A DNA stretch of 64,000 bases from DASPLX01 sp035627375 (GCA_035627375.1 DASPLX010000036.1:1-64000); one strand, 5' to 3'. Positions 37,662-47,031 are shown, counted from the first letter of the stretch. Translations and numbers: made by a program. The notes: generated by a model from the letters alone, not told the origin.

Positions 37662-38798
37662 TTAGACGATTCCCAGATGCTCGGTGCCGCTCGCGAGATC
37701 GCGGTCCTTCGCTTCCTTGCCATGCAGCTTGATCTGCAGGCGCAGGTCGTTGACCGAGTCGGCGTTGCGCAAGGCATCTTCGTACGAAATCCGGCCGGCT
37801 TCGTAGAGATCGAACAAGGCTTGGTCGAAGGTCTGCATGCCGAGTTCGCGCGACTTCTTCATGATGTCCTTGATCTCGTGCACGTTGCCCTTGAAGATCA
37901 GGTCGGAAATCAGCGGCGAATTCAACATCACCTCGACGGCGGCGGCGCGGCCCTTGGTGTCCTTGAGCGGAATCAGCCGCTGCGACAGCATCGCCTTGAG
38001 GTTCAGCGACAAGTCCATCAACAGCTGCGGCCGGCGTTCCTCGGGGAAGAAGTTGATGATGCGGTCGAGCGCCTGGTTGGCGCTGTTGGCGTGCATGGTC
38101 GCCATGCACAGGTGGCCGGTCTCGGCGAAGGCGATCGCGTAATCCATCGTTTCGCGGTCGCGGATCTCGCCGATCAGGATGACGTCGGGCGCCTGGCGCA
38201 GCGTGTTCTTGAGCGCCGCTTCCCAGCTATCGGTGTCGACGCCGACTTCGCGTTGCGTGATCACGCAATTGCGGTGCGGGTGGACGTATTCCACCGGGTC
38301 TTCGATCGTGATGATGTGGCCGTAGCTGTTCTCGTTGCGGTAGCCGAGCATGCCGGCCAGCGTCGTCGATTTGCCGGAGCCGGTGGCGCCGACCATGATG
38401 ACGAGGCCGCGCTTGGTCATCGCGACTTCCTTCAGCACCGGCGGCACGTTCAGGTCTTCGAGTTTCGGAATGGCGGTCGTGATCGTGCGCAGCACCATGC
38501 CGACGCGGCCCTGCTGCACGAAGGCCGACACGCGGAAGCGGCCGATGCCGCCCGGGCTGATCGCGAAGTTGCATTCCTTGGTCGCCTCGAATTCCGCGGC
38601 CTGCTTGTCGTTCATGATGGCGCGCGCCAGCTCGACGGTGTGCTGCGCCGTCAGCGGCTGGTTGGACACCGGCGTCATCTTGCCGTCGAGCTTGAAGGCC
38701 GGGGGGAAGTCGGCGGTGATGAACAGGTCGGAACCGCCCTTGCTGAGCATCAGCTTGAGCAGGTCGTGCATGAACTTGGTGGCCTGATCGCGTTCCAT
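37662..38798 (-). CDS. pilU: Type IV pilus retraction ATPase-like PilU
   Basis: A 378-residue PilT/PilU-type secretion ATPase. Walker A GATGSGKST is at about 132-140, the Asp box ITIEDPVEYVH, Walker B ILIGEIRDRE and the His box ATMHANSANQALDR follow. It starts with the PilU-typical MERDQATKFMHDLLKLML. PilU assists PilT in depolymerising type IV pili for twitching and DNA uptake. It lies 101 bases after pilT in the same direction; the order pilT-pilU is typical of betaproteobacteria. Confidence 0.94.
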   Translation of the reverse strand: MERDQATKFMHDLLKLMLSKGGSDLFITADFPPAFKLDGKMTPVSNQPLTAQHTVELARAIMNDKQAAEFEATKECNFAISPGGIGRFRVSAFVQQGRVGMVLRTITTAIPKLEDLNVPPVLKEVAMTKRGLVIMVGATGSGKSTTLAGMLGYRNENSYGHIITIEDPVEYVHPHRNCVITQREVGVDTDSWEAALKNTLRQAPDVILIGEIRDRETMDYAIAFAETGHLCMATMHANSANQALDRIINFFPEERRPQLLMDLSLNLKAMLSQRLIPLKDTKGRAAAVEVMLNSPLISDLIFKGNVHEIKDIMKKSRELGMQTFDQALFDLYEAGRISYEDALRNADSVNDLRLQIKLHGKEAKDRDLASGTEHLGIV

Positions 38799-38899
38799 GA
38801 TGAATCCTCGCTGCGGACCCGTGTCCGCTCAGGTGGTGATTGTACGGGACGCGCCGGGCGTCGGCACGCCGAGTGCCGGACGCCGCCGTACGGGACTTT

Positions 38900-39943
38900 C
38901 TAGCCCGGGAAGTTTTCCGGAATCTTGGCCGCGGCGCGCGCCGTCCCGGGGGAAATCACGTTGCGCCGGACCAGGTCGGTCAGGTTCTGGTCCAGGGTCT
39001 GCATGCCGAATTGAGTGCCGGTCTGGATCGCCGAATACATCTGCGCGATCTTCGCTTCGCGGATCAGGTTGCGGATCGCCGGCGTGCCGACCATGATTTC
39101 GTGCGCCGCCACGCGGCCAGAGCCGTCCTTGGTTTTCAGCAGCGTCTGCGAGATCACGACCTGCAGCGATTCGGACAGCATCGCGCGCACCATTTCCTTT
39201 TCTTCGGCCGGGAAGACGTCGACGATACGGTCGATGGTCTTGGCGGCCGAAGAAGTATGCAGCGTGCCGAACACGAGGTGGCCGGTTTCGGCGGCGGACA
39301 GCGCGAGGCGGATGGTTTCCAGGTCGCGCAATTCGCCGACCAGGATCGAGTCCGGGTCTTCGCGCAGCGCCGAGCGCAGCGCATTGTTGAACGACAGCGT
39401 GTGCGGGCCGACTTCGCGCTGGTTGATCAGGCACTTCTTCGACTCGTGCACGAATTCGATCGGGTCCTCGATGGTGAGGATATGGCCGTATTCGTTTTCG
39501 TTGAGGTGATTGATCATCGCCGCCAGCGTGGTCGACTTGCCGGAACCGGTCGGACCGGTCACGAGGATGAGTCCGCGCGGCTTGAGCGCCAGTTCGGCGA
39601 AGATCTTGGGCGCGTTCAATTGTTCCAGGCTCAGGATCTTCGAGGGAATCGTCCGCAGCACGGCGGCGGCGCCGCGATCCTGGTTGAAGGCGTTGACGCG
39701 GAAGCGCGCCAAGCCGGGGATCGCGAACGAGAAGTCGCACTCGAGATGTTCTTCGTAGGCCTTGCGCTGGCCGTCGTTCATGATGTCATAGATCATGCCG
39801 TGCACGTCCTTGTGCTCCAGCGGCGGCAGATTGATGCGACGCACGTCGCCATGCACGCGGATCATCGGCGGCAGGCCGGATGACAAGTGGAGGTCGGATG
39901 CCTTGTTCTTGACGGCGAACGCCAGAAGCTCGGAAATGTCCAT
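38900..39943 (-). CDS. pilT: Twitching motility ATPase PilT
   Basis: A 347-residue hexameric ATPase that powers type IV pilus retraction. Walker A GPTGSGKST, the Asp box TIEDPIEFVH, Walker B ILVGELRDLE and the His box GTLHTSSAAKTIDR are all present. The PilT-specific motif AIRNLIRE, required for retraction, is in the C-terminal part. Its start codon is only 37 bases from that of the divergent yggS, so its promoter must overlap the yggS leader or 5' end. Confidence 0.96.
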   Translation of the reverse strand: MDISELLAFAVKNKASDLHLSSGLPPMIRVHGDVRRINLPPLEHKDVHGMIYDIMNDGQRKAYEEHLECDFSFAIPGLARFRVNAFNQDRGAAAVLRTIPSKILSLEQLNAPKIFAELALKPRGLILVTGPTGSGKSTTLAAMINHLNENEYGHILTIEDPIEFVHESKKCLINQREVGPHTLSFNNALRSALREDPDSILVGELRDLETIRLALSAAETGHLVFGTLHTSSAAKTIDRIVDVFPAEEKEMVRAMLSESLQVVISQTLLKTKDGSGRVAAHEIMVGTPAIRNLIREAKIAQMYSAIQTGTQFGMQTLDQNLTDLVRRNVISPGTARAAAKIPENFPG

Positions 39944-39980
39944 TTATAATCGGTGCCGGTAAGCAATAGGGTTTTTGATT

Positions 39981-40685
39981 ATGTCCACAATCCCAGCCAA
40001 CTTGCAAGCTGTGCAGCAACGCATTGCCGCGGCCGCGCGGGCGGCGTCGCGCGATCCCCACGAAGTCGCTCTGCTGGCGGTATCCAAGACCTTCGGCGCC
40101 GACGCCGTGATCGAGGCGGCGCAAGCCGGGCAGACGGCGTTCGGCGAGAATTACTTGCAGGAAGCGCTGTCCAAGGTTGCCGAAGTCGGCGCGCGGCGCC
40201 CGGACCTGTTGCTCGAATGGCACTTTATCGGACCGATCCAGAGCAACAAGACGCGGCCGATCGCCGAGCATTTCGCCTGGGTGCATTCGGTGGATCGCGA
40301 GAAAGTCGCGCAGCGGCTGTCGGATCAGCGGCCGGCGCATCTGCCGCCCTTGAACGTCTGCCTGCAGGTGAACATCAGCGGCGAGGCGAGCAAGAGCGGC
40401 GCGCTGTCCGAGGAGGCCGAGCGCATCGCCAAGCTGATCGCCGGCATGCCGCGTCTGCGCCTGCGCGGGCTGATGGCGATCCCGGAACCGGTGCAAGGAT
40501 TCGAGGCGCAGCGCGCGCCGTTCCGCGCGCTGCGCGGATTGTTCGAGCGTTTGCGCGGCGCCGGACTGGAAATCGACACGCTGTCGATGGGCATGTCGGG
40601 CGATATCGAGGCGGCGATCACGGAAGGCGCGACCATTGTTCGCGTGGGCACGGCGATTTTCGGAGCGAGGCATTATGCAAAGTGA
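39981..40685 (+). CDS. yggS: PLP homeostasis protein (YggS/PROSC family)
   Basis: A 234-residue PLP-binding TIM-barrel protein of the YggS/PLPBP family, cytosolic. The PLP-binding Lys lies in LLAVSKTFG near residue 36, with GENYLQEA, the HFIGPIQSNK block and LSMGMSGD near the end. It has no known catalytic activity and controls free PLP levels. The ATG at 39981 is chosen as the family start; a TTG two codons earlier is possible. A TATAAT at 39945-39950 could be its -10 element. The gene overlaps proC by 11 bases, a common pairing. Confidence 0.94.
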   Translation: MSTIPANLQAVQQRIAAAARAASRDPHEVALLAVSKTFGADAVIEAAQAGQTAFGENYLQEALSKVAEVGARRPDLLLEWHFIGPIQSNKTRPIAEHFAWVHSVDREKVAQRLSDQRPAHLPPLNVCLQVNISGEASKSGALSEEAERIAKLIAGMPRLRLRGLMAIPEPVQGFEAQRAPFRALRGLFERLRGAGLEIDTLSMGMSGDIEAAITEGATIVRVGTAIFGARHYAK

Positions 40686-41499
40686 TTTGAGGATAGCTTT
40701 CATCGGCGGCGGCAACATGGCGACCGCGCTGATCGGCGGGCTGGCCGGCAAACTGACGGCCGGCGCCAACATCCAGGTGATCGATCCCAATGCCGATGCC
40801 TTGCAAAGGCTGGCGCACAAGTTCGGCGTCGCGACGGCGGAGCGGATCGATGCCAGCATCGCGCCATGCGACGTGATCGTGCTGGCGGTCAAGCCGCAGC
40901 AGATGCGCGAGGTGGCGGCGCAATTGCGGCCGCACTTGTCGAAGCAATTGGTGCTCTCGATCGCGGCCGGCATCCGCGCGGCGGACTTGTCGCGCTGGCT
41001 CGGCGGCCATCGCGCCATCGTGCGCAGCATGCCGAACACGCCGGCATTGATCGGGCAAGGCATCGCCGGCATGGTGGCGGTGGACGGCGTGTCGCCGGCC
41101 CAGCGCGACGCCGCCGATGCGATCCTGCGCGCGGTCGGCGCCACCGTGTGGCTCGACGACGAAGCGTTGATCGATGCGGTGACGGCGGTGTCCGGCAGCG
41201 GCCCGGCCTATGTGTTCTATTTCATCGAGGCGATGCAGCGCGCCGCGGAAGAGCTCGGCTTGAGCCCCGAGCAGGGAATCGCCTTGGCGCAGGCGACGTT
41301 CGCCGGCGCGTCGCAGCTGGCGATACAATCGCCGGAACCGGTGCCGGTGCTGCGCGATCGCGTGACCTCGAAGGGCGGCACCACCTATGCGGCGCTCACC
41401 AGCATGGAGGCGAACGGCGTGCAGGACGCGATCGTGAAGGCGGTGAAGGCGGCGGCCGCGCGCGGCAAGGAACTCGGCGACGAATTCGGGCGGGATTGA
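40675..41499 (+). CDS. proC: Pyrroline-5-carboxylate reductase
   Basis: A 274-residue NAD(P)H-dependent enzyme for the last step of proline synthesis. The Rossmann motif IAFIGGGNMATALIGG is at about 6-21, the conserved SMPNTPALIGQG is near 113, and the C-terminal signature PVPVLRDRVTSKGGTT is present. The ATG at 40675 overlaps the end of yggS. The TPR protein begins two bases after its stop codon, so the three genes are probably cotranscribed. Confidence 0.96.
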   Translation: MQSDLRIAFIGGGNMATALIGGLAGKLTAGANIQVIDPNADALQRLAHKFGVATAERIDASIAPCDVIVLAVKPQQMREVAAQLRPHLSKQLVLSIAAGIRAADLSRWLGGHRAIVRSMPNTPALIGQGIAGMVAVDGVSPAQRDAADAILRAVGATVWLDDEALIDAVTAVSGSGPAYVFYFIEAMQRAAEELGLSPEQGIALAQATFAGASQLAIQSPEPVPVLRDRVTSKGGTTYAALTSMEANGVQDAIVKAVKAAAARGKELGDEFGRD

Positions 41500-41501
41500 G
41501 G

Positions 41502-43313
41502 ATGGCGATGAAAATTGATAAACCCTTGTCATTGATCGATAGAATCCGGTTGCGCCTTTCGACGCGGCTGACGAGGATATTGCTCCGCTACCTGCCCAAC
41601 GACCTGGCGATCTTGTCCTCGCTCGGCGATATGGAATTGCGGCTCGGCGATTTTGCGCGGGCCGAGCGGACCTACGCGGCGTCGCTCGATTTGCATCGGA
41701 ATCAGCCGGCCATTCATCTGCGGCGCGGCATCGCGCTCGAGATGCTGGGCCGTTCGACGGAGGCATTGCGTTGCTATTCCGAATCGATCGGCCTGCATCC
41801 CGGCTTCGCCGAGGCGATCGAACGGCGAAAGCGCCTCGTGCAAGCCGTAGCGGCCGGCGAGGGCGACGATGCTCCCGATGCGGCGCAATCGGCGGGGGCG
41901 GAGGCCTGTTTGGCGCAAGGCGCCGAACATTTCGAGGCCGGCCGATACGAGGATGCATTGGCATGCTACGGCCGGGCGATCCGGCAAAGACCCGGATTCG
42001 CGTCCGCGCTCAGCCATCGCGGTTCGACGCTGTATCAAATGGGCATGTTGGAAGAGGCGCTCGCAAGCTACGATGCCGCGATCGCCGCCGACAGCGGATT
42101 TGCCGAGGCGTACAGGAACAAGGGCGTGGTGCTCCGGCGGCTGGGACGGCATGCCGAATCCGACGAGTGTCTCGATCACGCGCTCCGCCTGCGGCCGAAC
42201 GATACGGTGGCGCTGCTGCAACATGCGGACAGGTTGCTGTACGCGCTGAAAGTCGACGAGGCAATAGCCTGTCTCGGCCAAATCCTGGCGGCGGACCCCG
42301 GGAATATCGAGGCCCACGAGAGCATGGCCTTCTATAAGCTGATAGGGGGCGAACTCGAGGAGGGGTTCCGGCTGTACGAATGGCGGCACAAGAAATGGAA
42401 CCATTTCGGCTTCCTCGAATACGGCCTTCCCGTCTGGCTGGGAGACGAGCCGATACGCGGCAAGACGCTGCTGATCACGCATGAGCAGGGCTGGGGCGAT
42501 TTCATTCAATTCTGCAGATATGTGCCGCTCCTCGAAGAACGCGGGGCGCGCGTGGTCATCGAGGCGCCGGAACCGCTGTACGCGTTGCTGCGCTCGCTGA
42601 GCGGCACGGCAGTCATTGTGGAGCGCGGCTCCCCCTTGCCGGAATGCGATTTCGTATGCCCGGTCGCCAGCCTGCCGCTGGCCTGCGGAACCACGCTTGT
42701 AACGATTCCGTCGCAGCCGTATCTGTCCGCCGATCCCGAGAAAAGCAGGGCGTGGAGCGAAAAGCTGGGGGAAAGAAAGGGCTTGAGGATCGGCCTGGTA
42801 TGGTCGGGCGGCCTGCGCCCGAATCAGCCGGCGGTGTGGGCGGTCAACGAGAGGCGAAACATGCCGCTCTCGAAGCTGGCATCGCTGAATCTGCCGGGCG
42901 TCGAATTCTTCAGCCTGCAGAAGGGCGAGGACGGCGCGGCGCAATTGAGGGCGGCCGAGGCATCGTCATGGGACGGCCCCCGCATCGTGGACTACATGGA
43001 TGAGGTGGACGACTTCTCCGATACGGCCGCGCTGATCGACAATCTCGATCTCGTCATTTCCGTCGACACGTCGACCGCGCATCTTGCCGCCGCAATGGGC
43101 AAGCCGGTCTGGCTGCTGAATCGGTTCGACACGTGCTGGCGATGGATGCTCGGAAGGGCGGACAGCCCGTGGTATCCGACCTTGACGATTTTCCGGCAGG
43201 AAGCCCCGGGCGATTGGGATAGCGTCGTCGCCGCCGTGCGTTCACGCCTCCAGGAGATGGCAGCCGCCCATGCTCGCGGCGGCGCATCGATGCCGGCGCA
43301 AATGGTGGCCTGA
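41502..43313 (+). CDS. TPR protein with a GT-B glycosyltransferase-like domain
   Basis: A 603-residue protein. Residues about 35-310 form tetratricopeptide repeats (for example YEDALACYGRAIRQRP and LEEALASYDAAIAADS). The C-terminal half resembles the GT9/heptosyltransferase-like domain often fused to TPRs: THEQGWGDFIQFCRYVPLL, IGLVWSGGLRPN and ISVDTSTAHLAAAMGKPVWLLN. Such proteins are thought to glycosylate proteins or surface polymers; no substrate can be inferred here. It starts two bases after proC; a second ATG at 41508 is an equal candidate. It has no signal peptide and should be cytosolic. Confidence 0.85.
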   Translation: MAMKIDKPLSLIDRIRLRLSTRLTRILLRYLPNDLAILSSLGDMELRLGDFARAERTYAASLDLHRNQPAIHLRRGIALEMLGRSTEALRCYSESIGLHPGFAEAIERRKRLVQAVAAGEGDDAPDAAQSAGAEACLAQGAEHFEAGRYEDALACYGRAIRQRPGFASALSHRGSTLYQMGMLEEALASYDAAIAADSGFAEAYRNKGVVLRRLGRHAESDECLDHALRLRPNDTVALLQHADRLLYALKVDEAIACLGQILAADPGNIEAHESMAFYKLIGGELEEGFRLYEWRHKKWNHFGFLEYGLPVWLGDEPIRGKTLLITHEQGWGDFIQFCRYVPLLEERGARVVIEAPEPLYALLRSLSGTAVIVERGSPLPECDFVCPVASLPLACGTTLVTIPSQPYLSADPEKSRAWSEKLGERKGLRIGLVWSGGLRPNQPAVWAVNERRNMPLSKLASLNLPGVEFFSLQKGEDGAAQLRAAEASSWDGPRIVDYMDEVDDFSDTAALIDNLDLVISVDTSTAHLAAAMGKPVWLLNRFDTCWRWMLGRADSPWYPTLTIFRQEAPGDWDSVVAAVRSRLQEMAAAHARGGASMPAQMVA

Positions 43314-43363
43314 TCCGCAATCGTCAATGCAGGCGCCGCGCGGCCCGCTGCGGGCCCGCTGCG

Positions 43364-44674
43364 TCACCAGCGATACGGATATTCGGCGAACAGCGATTCG
43401 TCGGCGAGCCGCGGCGGGCGGCGCGGCTCCAGGGCGGCCGGCTGGCCGCGCAATTCGGAGATGTCCATCCCGGAGGGCAGGCAATCCTGGTCGGCCAGCA
43501 GCGCCAGGATGCGCGGCAGTTCGCTCGAACGATAGTCTTCGCCGGCCAGTTTCCCGCAGAGCGTCGCCCAGCGCGGATCGGCTCGGAGGGACTGCCTGCA
43601 CCGTTCGTCCAGGTGCTCGAGCAGGCATTCCAACTGCCGGCTGCGGCCTTGGGAACGCCGCTGCATGTCATCCCGCGCGAATGGCGAGTCGAATTGGCGC
43701 AGATGCGATCTCAGCAAGTCTTTCAGGCATAGCACCAGCATCAGCGGTTCGACCCGCTCGCCCAATTTCTCGATGCACAGAGCGAGCAGCGCGGGTTCGT
43801 CCGCGCGATAGGAGAGAACGAACCAGAGCGGGCGGAGCGATGCCTCCTTTCCGGTTCTCGGCATGCCGATGCGTTCCTTCTCGAACCGGTTGTCTTCCAG
43901 GCCCGGATCGATCCGGTCGTGATCGGGCACGTACAGCTTGTCGTCGATCCTGATCTTCGGATGGGCCAGCAACGCCTTTACCTTGTCCGGCGACTGGTGC
44001 GCCAAGGCGTAGGTGAGCGCGCTGAAGGTCTTCTCGACCCGGTAGGCGGAGACCGCCGAGCTTTGATTGACGTTCAGGTGAGGGCATGCCAGCAAGGCTT
44101 TCACGCCGCGCGGATCGGCGCAGCGCATGAGCAGGGTCTTGCCGTTCTCGTCCTGGCCGTTGATCGCGGCCGACGACAACGCGGCGGCGCATTCCTCGAC
44201 CTCCACGTCCAAGGTGCGCGAGCTTTTGACTGTCGCCAGAAAATGAAGTTGGGCGATCCGCTTCAGGACGGCATGCGTTTGCCCGAAGGGCCTGAATCTG
44301 GCCAGGAACGAATCGCGTTGGATAGAGCGCAGCTTGTCCTGCAGTTGGCGCCGGTAGGCATCCAGCAAGCCGACCGCGCATTCCAGCCTGTCGTCCGTCC
44401 ATGCATCGGCGATGTCTAGCCGGTCTTCGATCGCACCCAGCAGGGACAGGACTTCTTCCATGCCGTCTTCCGCCAGTCCGCCGTCGAGGCAGGATTTCTC
44501 CAGCACGGAGGACATCTGGCCGTAATGCGCCAGCGCGGCGAGTTCGCGCGCGAAATAATCGTGGATGCCGCCGAGGCTGGCGGCATTCAAGCGCGTGGGG
44601 GGGCGTCTGTCGCCGCCGGATTCCATGATGAAATCGGAAGACCGGTCGGCCGGACGCGACGAGGTGGGTAGCAT
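43364..44674 (-). CDS. Ankyrin-like protein of unknown function, paralogue 1
   Basis: A 436-residue protein without a recognised family. It has a helical N-terminal half and a central motif NGQDENGKTLLMRCADPRGV, continuing KALLACPHLNVN, which reads like ankyrin repeats; a second repeat-like part (ALTYALAHQSPDKVKALLAHP) follows. It shares about 180 residues of similarity with the next upstream gene, including LDGG/YDGG, I-RDS, FxPFxxTHAxxKR and GxTLLMRC. No signal peptide or membrane segment. The ATG at 44674 has AGGA upstream. The pair could be secreted effectors or immunity-type proteins, but no secretion locus is near, so this stays speculation. Confidence 0.72.
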   Translation of the reverse strand: MLPTSSRPADRSSDFIMESGGDRRPPTRLNAASLGGIHDYFARELAALAHYGQMSSVLEKSCLDGGLAEDGMEEVLSLLGAIEDRLDIADAWTDDRLECAVGLLDAYRRQLQDKLRSIQRDSFLARFRPFGQTHAVLKRIAQLHFLATVKSSRTLDVEVEECAAALSSAAINGQDENGKTLLMRCADPRGVKALLACPHLNVNQSSAVSAYRVEKTFSALTYALAHQSPDKVKALLAHPKIRIDDKLYVPDHDRIDPGLEDNRFEKERIGMPRTGKEASLRPLWFVLSYRADEPALLALCIEKLGERVEPLMLVLCLKDLLRSHLRQFDSPFARDDMQRRSQGRSRQLECLLEHLDERCRQSLRADPRWATLCGKLAGEDYRSSELPRILALLADQDCLPSGMDISELRGQPAALEPRRPPRLADESLFAEYPYRW

Positions 44675-44781
44675 GGCGTTCCTGTGTTTGCGGCGGGCGG
44701 ATTCGGACCGCTCGCCGCCTGTTCATCGTGCCGATCGGTCGGATGCGGAATCGCGTAAGACGATTTGAGGCGTGGTGGCGC

Positions 44782-45543
44782 TCATTCGAATTGCATGCGA
44801 CGGTGATTCTCGAGGATCTTTTGGCACTCAGGATCCCAACTGTTGAAGGCATATCCGGCCACGCCGTATTCTGCGACGTAGTCGGGGTTTTCGAAGCGAA
44901 CCTTCGAGCGCTTCTTGACATCGACATCCGGGTTTTCCAGCAGCGCTTTCAAGGTCGCTGGATTATTCTTGCAGCGCATGAGCAAGGTTCGTCCCCATTC
45001 GTCAGTGCCGTTCAGTGTGCTGCGCTTCGTGTGCTCCAAGATGTCGAAAAGTGCGCGCTCTCCTCCTACAACTCTTCCGGCGGACAAAATACTGATTTGC
45101 TGAAGCCGCTTCATGATTGCGTGCGTTTCCTTGAAGGGCTTGAAGAGGCTGAACCAGGAATCGCGCCGGATACCGGCCAATTGCTGTTTGAGTTTGATCG
45201 CATAGAGGGACGCAAGGCCGGAAATATCCTTCGCCATGGTGGATACAGCGGCGTCGTTCGATTGTAATTTGTCATCGATGACGGTCAGCAGCTTCATGAT
45301 TTCGGCCGCGCTTTCGGAGGTGATTCCGCCGTCGTAGGATGATTGGTTCAGCTTAAGCCGGTATGGGAATTCGTCCGGCTGCAGGCCTGCAAACTTCGCT
45401 AACGTCTTCGCGAAGGTTTGATGCACGTCGCAGACGTTCTGGAAATCATACTTTTCATTCAAAACCAGAAGCTCACTCTCTTCTTGGGAGAGGCATCCAA
45501 GGACTGGTCGAGGTAGTTGAAAGGATATTCCCGTTGTCATCAT
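44782..45543 (-). CDS. Ankyrin-like protein of unknown function, paralogue 2
   Basis: A 253-residue protein, lower in GC than its neighbour. It matches the N-terminal and central parts of the 43364 protein: SSYDGGITSES, LLTVIDDKL, IRRDSWFSLFKPFKETHAIMKR and NGTDEWGRTLLMRC, then KALLENPDVDV. It ends about 180 residues earlier than its paralogue, lacking the second repeat-like region and the C-terminal domain. Whether it is a shortened copy or the ancestral form is open. The ATG pair at 45543/45540 has only a weak AGAGAG upstream. The 107-base gap to paralogue 1 and the same direction allow cotranscription. Confidence 0.72.
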   Translation of the reverse strand: MMTTGISFQLPRPVLGCLSQEESELLVLNEKYDFQNVCDVHQTFAKTLAKFAGLQPDEFPYRLKLNQSSYDGGITSESAAEIMKLLTVIDDKLQSNDAAVSTMAKDISGLASLYAIKLKQQLAGIRRDSWFSLFKPFKETHAIMKRLQQISILSAGRVVGGERALFDILEHTKRSTLNGTDEWGRTLLMRCKNNPATLKALLENPDVDVKKRSKVRFENPDYVAEYGVAGYAFNSWDPECQKILENHRRMQFE

Positions 45544-45754
45544 GACTCTCTGTCTTGTTTGGTTTTCATGGCGCAGTCACATCATGCGTTCGAGCGGGCC
45601 GTAACTAGCAGCTCCTGCAGGATCGGTGCGGCGGACTGAGCCTCGGTATCGTCGGCCGCAACGGGCCTTGACCCATTGGTGGAGGAAAAGAGGGAAAATG
45701 TTCAACGCGGCAATCTTTGTTTGGGGAAGCCCACATCCCGAAAGGAAAATGCAT

Positions 45755-46315
45755 ATGCGTCCGGAAGCCAGCCTGATCCTGACCGGCACGCTGTTCGCCA
45801 GCGGCATGATGTTCATGGTCGCCGGACCCGGACAAACCCTGGAATGGGGCGAACTCGGCACTCGAGCGGGCGTCGCCGGCGCCGTCCTGTCGCTGCCGTT
45901 CTATGCGCGGCGGCTCGCGGGGCCCGGCGGGCCGGCCGTTCCTCTGTTCTGGAAAGGCATCGCGTTGCTGATCCTGTTCGGCTTCTGGTTCGGCGCGGCG
46001 CTCGCGCTCAACACCGCGTGGTCCTGGGGGCGGCCGGAGCGCATCGAAGGCGTGGTCGACGGCAAGCGGATTTCCGAGGGCCGCCACGGCGACATGCATT
46101 ACGTGCGGATCGCGACGTCGCGTGCCACGGTGGAGACGGACATGCCCCGGGATGTCTGGCTGGAGGTGGCGGAAGGACGGCGCCTCGAGGTCTTGATCTG
46201 CCGCGGCGCGCTCGGCTATCCCTACGTGGTCACGCCGCTCGACCGCGGGCCTTATCTCGACATTCCCAGTCTGCTGGGATTGCGCGCCGATGACGGCGGC
46301 GCGTTGCGCTGCTGA
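45755..46315 (+). CDS. Integral membrane protein of unknown function
   Basis: A 186-residue inner-membrane protein. Three hydrophobic segments are visible: about 4-24 (ASLILTGTLFASGMMFMV), about 33-50 and about 65-87 (GIALLILFGFWFGAALALN). A soluble beta-rich C-terminal domain of about 95 residues follows (RIEGVVDGKRISEGRHG onward), probably on one side of the membrane. The ATG at 45755 is chosen because AGGA is eight bases upstream; in-frame ATGs at 45749 and 45698 are alternatives. It is convergent with yqjK and separated from it by one base. I do not recognise the family. Confidence 0.65.
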   Translation: MRPEASLILTGTLFASGMMFMVAGPGQTLEWGELGTRAGVAGAVLSLPFYARRLAGPGGPAVPLFWKGIALLILFGFWFGAALALNTAWSWGRPERIEGVVDGKRISEGRHGDMHYVRIATSRATVETDMPRDVWLEVAEGRRLEVLICRGALGYPYVVTPLDRGPYLDIPSLLGLRADDGGALRC

Positions 46316-46316
46316 G

Positions 46317-46655
46317 TCAGCGATGCAGGCGCGGCGGCTGCTGCCGCTGCCATAAGTAACGGCGGGCGGCATCCACGAAGGGCGCCACCGAACGCCAGGC
46401 CGACAAGGCCGTCGTTCCGGTCTGCAGCCAGTTCCTGATCCGCCGCGGCTTGACGACCACGATCGCGACGGCGGCTCCCACGATCCACCACTGATGCCGT
46501 TTCACGTAGTCGAGCCCGGTATAGACGGCGTCGTGCACCGACAGCGACTGGCGCCAGTGGCCCATCTGCAGATGCAGGCTGGCGCGCTGCTCGCTGCAGC
46601 GAGCGATCAGCTCGCGCCGGCGCTGCGCCAGGCGGGTGGTCGTCTCCTCCATCAT
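46317..46655 (-). CDS. yqjK: YqjK-like membrane-associated protein
   Basis: A 112-residue protein with the N-terminal Arg-rich helix typical of YqjK (RLAQRRRELIARCSEQR) and one membrane segment near 57-67 (WWIVGAAVAIVVV). It belongs to the yqjD-yqjE-yqjK group often encoded together in enterics and betaproteobacteria. YqjD-type proteins attach ribosomes to the membrane in stationary phase; the role of YqjK is unknown. It starts 10 bases after yqjE. Confidence 0.82.
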   Translation of the reverse strand: MMEETTTRLAQRRRELIARCSEQRASLHLQMGHWRQSLSVHDAVYTGLDYVKRHQWWIVGAAVAIVVVKPRRIRNWLQTGTTALSAWRSVAPFVDAARRYLWQRQQPPRLHR

Positions 46656-46665
46656 GGCGCCATCC

Positions 46666-47031
46666 TCATGAAGGCGCCTTCAGCGCCTCGACGTCGCGCG
46701 ACAATTCAACCAGCGTGTTTCCCAGGAGGCTCGGTTTGCGGCGGTAGCGTTCGCGCAGCTTCAGTCCGACCGCCGCCGCGGCGATGCCGAACAGGACGAT
46801 CAGCGTCAGCAGCACGCCGATGCGGTGCTCGTCCCAGAACAGCGCGACGACCAGCAGGATCGCGAGCAGGACCGTCACGCCGGCGAAGAACATCGCCGCC
46901 AGTCCCATCATCAGATAGGTGAAATAGCGCAGCGCCTCTTCCTCGATCTCGATGGTGGCCAGTTCGGCGCGCGTCTGGACGACGGCGATGAAGGTCGCCA
47001 CGAGGCGGGCCACGGAATCGGTGAAGCCCAT
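46666..47031 (-). CDS. yqjE: YqjE-like membrane protein (phage-holin-3-6 family)
   Basis: A 121-residue protein with two membrane segments at about 38-62 (YLMMGLAAMFFAGVTVLLAILLV) and about 70-90 (IGVLLTLIVLFGIAAAAVG), as in YqjE. Database labels such as 'phage holin family' refer to this fold; no prophage is present here. It is followed by yqjK and preceded three bases earlier by the DUF883 gene, forming one unit. Confidence 0.85.
   Translation of the reverse strand: MGFTDSVARLVATFIAVVQTRAELATIEIEEEALRYFTYLMMGLAAMFFAGVTVLLAILLVVALFWDEHRIGVLLTLIVLFGIAAAAVGLKLRERYRRKPSLLGNTLVELSRDVEALKAPS

Noticed and set aside
46666..47031. Possible prophage, suggested by holin-like topology
   Set aside because: The protein is YqjE within a yqjDEK-type set. 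No integrase, portal, terminase or other phage gene is present in the window.
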